From Gaiellasilicea sp963850995 (GTDB taxonomy: Bacteria; Actinomycetota; Thermoleophilia; Gaiellales; Gaiellaceae), in assembly GCA_963850995.1 (NCBI GenBank), contig CAWKNQ010000016.1:186001-250000 (forward strand): a DNA stretch of 64,000 nt, in the 5' to 3' direction. Both the position numbers and the translations under genes were made by a program. Of this stretch, positions 60,867 through 64,000 are shown one piece after another. Each line of letters begins with the position of its first letter. Positions within the stretch are counted from its first letter, which is position 1. The notes under the pieces were generated by a model, which was not told where the DNA came from, searched no databases, and saw only the letters and a list, made by a program, of their open reading frames with translations.

Positions 60867-62026
60867 ATGAGGATCACGGGGATCGAGACCCTACCCGTGA
60901 GCGTAGGGCGCGGGCTACGACTACGCCGTGCTCGATCGTGCTCGTGCGCACCGACGAGGGGCTGACGGGCATCGGCGAGGCGAGCCTCGCCGGGCGCGGG
61001 CGCGGCGTGCTCGGCATCCTCGACCACTACGGCGAGCTGCTGGTCGGGACAGGACCCGGCGAGGATCGAGCACTGGTGGAGCGAGATGGTGCGCGGCACG
61101 TTCTGGTCGACCGGGCAGGTGATCATGAGCGCGGTCGCCGGGATCGACATCGCGCTCTGGGATCTCAAGGAGAAGCGGCTCTGTGTCGCCGGTCTACGAC
61201 CTCCTCGGCGGCCCGACGCGCGAGCGGGTCCGCGTCTACCGCCACCTGCGCGGGAGACACCGCGGACGAGCTGATCGGAGGACGCGCTCCGCTGGCGCGA
61301 GCAGGGATTCACCGCGCTCCGCTTCAGCCGGCTCGCCGCGATCGACGACCACTCGATCACGCACTGGGATCCCAGGCGTCGATCGTCGATGAGGATCAAG
61401 GGGACGGAGTCCCTACGCGGGCGCGTCGGCGACGACGTCGACCTGCTCCTCGACGCGCACACGATGTTCAGCCCGGCGGAGACGGCCTACCTCGGCCACG
61501 CGCTCGAGCCGTATCGCCTCTACTTCTACGAGGACCCGATCCGTCCGCTCAACCCGCATGTCGCTGCGGACTCGTCCGCGAGAAGGTGAACCTGCCGATC
61601 GCGACGGGCGAGCAGCTCGCGCACAAGTGGGAGTTCCAGCCGCTGATCGAGAACGAGCTGGTCGACTACCTGCGGATCGACATGGTCCACGCCGGCGGCA
61701 TCACCGAGGCGAAGAAGATCATCGCGGCCGGCGAGATGCAGGGTCAGCGCTCCGCCCTCCACCACGCCAGCTCGCCGATCAACGGCACGGCCTGCCTGCA
61801 CGTCGACCTGGCGGTGCCGAACTTCGGCATCCAGGAGTGGATGGAGCTCGAGCCGCTCTACGAGCTCTTCCCGAACGCGCCGCGCGCCGACGCCGGCTAC
61901 GTGTCGCCGCCGACCGGTCCCGGGCTCGGCCTGGAATTCGACGAGACGGAGGCGCGCAAGCGTCCCTCGCGGGATGCCCGCCTGCCCCAGCGCTACTGGC
62001 CCGACGGCAGCGTCGGGGACTACTGA
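60867..62026 (+). pseudogene. Enolase-superfamily enzyme (gluconate/galactonate dehydratase-like), eight frame breaks
   Basis: About 383 residues once eight single extra bases (near 60910, 60926, 61050, 61180, 61252, 61280, 61557 and 61570) are removed; no deletion or in-frame stop is needed. Order: MRITGIETLPVSVGRG, IVLVRTDEGLTGIGEASLAG, ILDHYGELLVG, VRGTFWSTGQVIMSAVAGID, IALWDLKEKRL, VYDLLGGPTRERVRVYRHL, ITHWDPRRRSS, DVDLLLDAHTMFSPAE (first metal Asp), YLYFYEDPIRPLN-like Glu, NLPIATGEQLAHKWEF, IDMVHAGGITEAKKI and a long C-terminus to PDGSVGDY. The HTMF and YEDPIRP blocks fit sugar-acid dehydratases. Preservation of every motif argues for sequence errors rather than decay. Confidence 0.82.
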
Positions 62027-63401
62027 CTAGAGGCCGATCCTCGAGAGCTCGCGCGCAGCGACCTCGATCGTCTGCTCGAGGCAGCCCGGCGCGAAGGGGG
62101 ACTGCTGCTCCTGGTAGAGCCCGCTGCCGTAGGTCTCCTGCGGACAGAGGTAGCCCATCGTGCTGTTGGTCACGCCCAGGACGAGCAGTGGCGTGCCGTC
62201 GAGGCGGCTCCGAAGCTCAGTCTGGAGCACCGAGTACGGCTCGTTCGGGATGGCGACCAGCAGCGCACCGCCGAGCCGCCAGATCCAGATCGGCATCGGG
62301 TAGACAGGACTGTCGCCGAGCGCCTCGCTGAGGAAGCGCCGCCGCAGCGCCTTCTCCTGTTCCTGCACCGAGTCGGGACCCGCGAGGCTGTCGATGACGC
62401 CGATATCGTCCTTGCGGCGTAGCTCGACGGTAGCCACGCGCGCCGCCAGCCGCTCGCTGGCCTGCACCTGGGCCGGCTCGCACGCCTCGTACGCCCACGT
62501 GCCGAGGTTGGCGCCCGACGCCTGGATCCCGGTGTAGACGAAGCGCGTGCCCGGGGGCGGCAGGCTCTCGATCGCGGCCGCTGCGGCATGCCCGAGCTGG
62601 CGGCCGTTCCGGTCCGCGACGGCCGGGTCGCCTACGTAGTCGTCGCGCGGCGCGAGCTCGCCCGAGGCTCCCTGCAAGAAGAGCGCCGGGGCGCCGAAGG
62701 CGCCCTCCAGGACCTCCCGCGCGGCGCCGATGTAGTCGGGCGACAGCAGCCGGTTCTCCCAGGCAAGGGTCGTCGGGTGGCACGCGTAGTTGAACAGCGT
62801 CGCGTGCACATCGCCGTCCTCGCCGGTCACTCTCGCGACGAGCAGCGTGTCGTCGGCAGGCGCGTCGGGGTTGTAGCCGGCTGCGAAGCGCTCCGCCTCG
62901 GCGTCCCACAGATCGCGGTTCGCGGCAAGCCCGCAGCGCCCGGTGCCGTACGTCACCCAGGCAGGTGCCACTCCCGCGCGCGCCTCGAGGATCGCCGCGC
63001 TGATCTGCTCGGTCAGGTGCTCGATATAGGGCTGGATCAGCTCGCTGCCGGGCTTGTCCGCGAGCTGCGAGTTGACGTTCGCGCCGGCGTGGGTGTGGGA
63101 CAGGTTGAGCAGGAGCGCCGCGTCTGTCCAGCCCGGTCTCCTCCAGGATCGTCGCGCGCAGCCCGACCGCGTCGGGCAGATGCTGGAACCAACCGAGGTC
63201 GACCGCGACCAGCGCCAACGTCGGCTCGTCGCCGGTGAGCGGCGCGAACACGGCCGCGGCGGCTTCGAACGGCCGGTGGACGCCTTCGGCGGTGTCGTGC
63301 GTCGCGGCGCCCCAGGAGCGAGCGTAGATCCCGACCGGAGGCGTGACGTCCCGTTTTGCGACGCCGAACCGGCAGCGCGTGTAGCTGTAGGTGACGTTCA
63401 T
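62027..63401 (-). CDS. Neutral/alkaline ceramidase-like (PF04734-type) hydrolase, one frameshift
   Basis: About 457 residues after removing one extra base near 63128. N-terminal FGVAKRDVTPPVGIYARSWG is the family mark, followed by LALVAVDLGWFQ and, after the break, LLLNLSHTHAGANVNSQLAD with the zinc-binding His pair, VTYGTGRCGLAANRD, NYACHPTTLAWENRLLSPDY (third His) and the C-terminal GVTNSTMGYLCPQETYGSGL. No signal peptide is seen, so it is probably cytosolic and not a true ceramidase; cytosolic family members of unknown amide substrate are widespread. ATG at 63401 follows GAGGAGG. Its stop abuts that of the enolase-superfamily gene. Confidence 0.85.
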
Positions 63402-63408
63402 CGCCTCC

Positions 63409-64000
63409 TCAGGTCCCCAACGATTCGCTCGGATGTGCCTCCGCGGCCGGAGCCGGACGGCCGGCGAGCATGACTGCGGCACCGGTGCCGCGACGACGAG
63501 GGCGACGTCCGCCGCGAACGCGAGCTGCGTGCCGCCGCGTGACGTGAGCCAGCCGGCGAGCAGGCCGCCGTCGGAGCTCCGCCCTGGAACGCAAGAAGTA
63601 GAGGCCGCCGCCGCCCGCGCAGATGCTCGGGTGCCGCGAGCTGCATCGACGCGAGCCGCTCGACGCCCCAGAGCGCATAGCAGCTGCCCGTCAGGAAGAG
63701 CAGGACGCACACGACGGCGAGGACGGCTGCGGCGCGAGCGCGAGCTCGAGCAGGCCGAAGCCGGAGGCACCGCCGAGCGAGCAGGCGAAGGCTCGTCTTG
63801 CCGAGGGTGGCGAGTACGAGCGCGCCGCAGAGAGCACCGGCGCCGAAGACGGCCGCGATCAGGCCGAAGACGTCTGCGCCGGCGTCGAGCGTCTGCCCGG
63901 CCAGCAACGGGAGGAGCACGTCGAAGTTGAACGAGAAGGTGCTCAGCGCGAAGCACGGAGAAGAACGCGACCGCCACGCGGCGCGACCGGCGAACGAAGG
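63409..64000 (-). CDS. MFS transporter (EntS/MFS_3-type), C-terminal part, frame breaks, runs off window
   Basis: Remnant in several frames: VAVAFFSVL then FSFNFDVLLPLLAGQTLDAG, VFGLIAAVFGAGALCGALVL, ATLGKTSLRL, LLFLTGSCYALWGVER, LASMQLAAPEHLRGR and GLLAGWLTSRGGTQLAFAAD with VALVVAAGTGAAVML. These are helices 7 to 12 of an MFS_3/EntS-type exporter, including the NFDVLLPLLA and GLIxAxFGxGA patterns. The N-terminal half lies beyond the window end. At least three single-base frame changes are needed. The stop is seven bases before the ceramidase-like start, so both may be co-transcribed. Confidence 0.72.

Noticed and set aside
62027..63401. Secreted true ceramidase
   Set aside because: The family start motif lies right at the N-terminus with no signal peptide, and the protein is shorter than secreted neutral ceramidases.

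Overview
The window is very GC-rich, densely packed chromosomal DNA from a bacterium, most likely an actinobacterium of the Thermoleophilia type (Gaiellales/Solirubrobacterales-like). This placement is an inference from the GC content, the F420-type luciferase-like oxidoreductase, the SARP/AfsR-type regulator, the frequent GTG starts with NTGA start/stop overlaps, and the wealth of ABC importers and soil-type catabolic genes. I see no rRNA, tRNA, CRISPR array, insertion sequence, phage gene or origin.

Layout. 0-2.4 kb: the end of a LIV-type ABC importer (livG partial, livF) and a convergent LIV-type binding protein. 2.5-4.9 kb: an LLM oxidoreductase, a TIGR04076-like protein and an M24 peptidase. 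4.9-15.2 kb, minus strand: a carbohydrate ABC importer (binding protein, two permeases, YesL-like protein, MalK-type ATPase) followed after 27 bases by a complete Opp/Dpp importer, closed by a 30-base perfect palindrome. 15.3-19.6 kb: an aldo/keto reductase divergent from an ArsR-type regulator, then a fusion of aldo/keto reductase, polynucleotide-kinase-like and degenerate HAD modules. 19.6-37.9 kb: a FCD-GntR regulator with FAD-linked oxidase, FAH-family hydrolase and EamA exporter on the minus strand, divergent from a nine-gene plus-strand operon with two HyuA, three HyuB, a DAO-type oxidase, an enolase-superfamily enzyme, a CocE-type hydrolase and a tandem SUMF1-like protein. 37.9-44.6 kb: a glycine-rich exported protein, a frame-broken SARP/NB-ARC/TPR regulator, an M20 hydrolase and an acyl-CoA synthetase that appears to start with CTG. 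44.6-58.3 kb: a second FCD-GntR regulon in which one Dpp importer is split over two divergent operons, together with a CocE-aminotransferase ORF, uronate-dehydrogenase-like enzyme, enolase-superfamily enzyme, D-aminoacylase and threonine aldolase. 58.4-64 kb: alpha/beta hydrolase, isochorismatase-family hydrolase, metallophosphoesterase, a frame-broken enolase-superfamily gene, a ceramidase-like protein and a partial MFS exporter.

How it works together: most genes import and break down small organic nitrogen and carbon compounds (peptides, sugars, cyclic amides, acylated D-amino acids, esters). Two GntR-FCD switches sit in divergent control regions, and almost every operon is tied together by 1- to 13-base start/stop overlaps.

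Caution: at least ten genes need single-base frame corrections, nearly all of them removal of one inserted base. They cluster at 39.6-41.8, 60.9-61.6 and 63.1-64 kb. This looks more like insertion errors in the consensus than biology, and it affects how some apparent fusions and pseudogenes should be read.
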